Origin: Polynucleobacter meluiroseus
Lineage (GTDB): Bacteria; Bacteroidota; Bacteroidia; Flavobacteriales_D; Crocinitomicaceae
Reading direction: 5' to 3'
Assembly (NCBI GenBank): GCA_943328715.2
Contig: CALQBB020000042.1
Location: 1 to 7,017, forward strand
DNA: 7,017 nt
Shown here: piece by piece, positions 6,354 through 7,017 of the stretch
Layout: every line of letters starts with the position of its first letter
Numbering within the stretch: the stretch's first letter is position 1
Position numbers and translations under genes: made by a program
The notes under the pieces: generated by a model
Database searches by the model: none
Seen by the model: the letters and a program-made list of their open reading frames with translations, nothing else
Told to the model about the DNA's origin: nothing

Positions 6354-7017
6354 ATGGATACTTCTTTAGCAATTGTCATTCTCAATTTCAACGGAAAACA
6401 CCACCTTGAAACGTATTTACCAAGTGTCCTTGCCTATTCAAAGGAAATACCTGTTTTTATTGCCGATAATGCCAGCACGGACGATTCCGTTTCGTTTGTA
6501 CAAGATAAATTCCCACACGTCCACCTACTCCAACAAAATCGAAATTTAGGATTTGCTGGTGGATACAATGTCGCATTAGAACAAATCAAAGGTCAATTCG
6601 ATTATTACCTTCTGCTCAATAGCGATGTGGAAGTTACAGAAAATTGGATTGAACCATTGAAGGAATTCATGGATACACATGAAAACACAGCAGCTTGTCA
6701 ACCTAAAATCATGTCTTGGCGAAACAAACATACGTTTGAACATGCGGGAGCTGCAGGTGGATTTGTTGATCTACACTATTTCCCTTTTTGCCGTGGACGT
6801 ATTTTCGATTCACTAGAAAACGATGAACAACAGTATGACTATGACATTCCAGTAACCTGGACATCAGGAGCAGCGATGCTCATACGTTCAAACTTGTTTC
6901 ATCAAGTAAAGGGATTTGACTCCGATTTCTTTGCGCATATGGAAGAAATTGATCTGTGCATAAGACTTGGAAACCTGGGTTTTGACTTCCATTGTGTTCC
7001 AGAAAGTACCGTGTATC
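6354..7017 (+). CDS. Family 2 glycosyltransferase (WbbL/rhamnosyltransferase-like), C-terminus off the right edge
   Basis: The first 221 codons are present and the frame is open to the window edge; family members of this type usually run to about 300-340 residues. It would transfer a sugar from a nucleotide-sugar donor to a glycan or lipid acceptor at the cytoplasmic face of the membrane. GT-A fold signatures are clear: LAIVILNFNG (5-14), ADNASTDDSV (37-46) for nucleotide binding, the NLGFAGGYN motif (64-72), LLLNSDVEV (86-94) with Asp91 in the DxD-like metal site, WTSGAAMLIRS (169-179), and the acidic motif GFDSDFFAHMEEIDLCIR (187-204) that includes the candidate catalytic acidic residues. 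Sugar and acceptor specificity cannot be read from sequence. The ATG at 6354 lies 3 bases after the stop of the GWxTD gene with no ribosome-binding motif visible, implying translation within the same transcript. Confidence 0.92.
   Translation, partial: MDTSLAIVILNFNGKHHLETYLPSVLAYSKEIPVFIADNASTDDSVSFVQDKFPHVHLLQQNRNLGFAGGYNVALEQIKGQFDYYLLLNSDVEVTENWIEPLKEFMDTHENTAACQPKIMSWRNKHTFEHAGAAGGFVDLHYFPFCRGRIFDSLENDEQQYDYDIPVTWTSGAAMLIRSNLFHQVKGFDSDFFAHMEEIDLCIRLGNLGFDFHCVPESTVY

Noticed and set aside
1..7017. Mobile element, CRISPR, phage or defence island
   Set aside because: No transposase, integrase, inverted or direct terminal repeats, spacer arrays or toxin-antitoxin pairs were seen. A single stand-alone helicase with only housekeeping neighbours is not enough to call a defence system.

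Overview
The window looks like chromosomal housekeeping DNA from a member of the Bacteroidota, most likely a Flavobacteriales-type organism. The evidence is an AT-rich sequence, a TamL-type lipoprotein version of the Omp85/TamA family, a GWxTD-domain secreted protein (a family mainly known from this phylum), a lack of obvious Shine-Dalgarno sequences, and matches to the Bacteroidota -7 promoter box TAnnTTTG just upstream of genes. A narrower placement (for example Crocinitomicaceae/Fluviicola) is only a guess.

Layout. From the left edge to 2558, on the minus strand, lies almost all of a large outer-membrane assembly gene (tamL): a lipoprotein signal, a POTRA-rich periplasmic part and an Omp85 barrel. 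Only its extreme C-terminus is missing. About 29 bases away, divergently on the plus strand, begins a complete TrmH/SpoU-family RNA methyltransferase (2588-3322). It is followed by a complete DEAH-type superfamily 2 helicase (3373-4881), a complete secreted GWxTD-domain protein (4908-6350) and the first 221 codons of a family 2 glycosyltransferase (6354 to the right edge). The four plus-strand genes are closely spaced (gaps of 50, 26 and 3 bases) and could be co-transcribed, with possible extra promoters before the helicase and the GWxTD gene.

How the genes fit together. Two themes can be seen: envelope biogenesis (TamL, the exported GWxTD protein, the surface-polysaccharide-type glycosyltransferase) and nucleic-acid handling (rRNA/tRNA methyltransferase, helicase). 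Nothing shows that they form one pathway. The 3-base gap between the GWxTD gene and the glycosyltransferase gene is the strongest hint of functional coupling.

I found no RNA genes, mobile elements, CRISPR arrays, attachment sites or convincing terminators. Coding density is about 98%, and no gap between genes exceeds 50 bases. I see no evidence of a new defence or mobile system here. The points worth a second look are the very compact divergent promoter region, the near-leaderless gene starts, the altered GWxTD motif, the basic purine-rich insert in TamL and the unassigned C-terminal third of the helicase.
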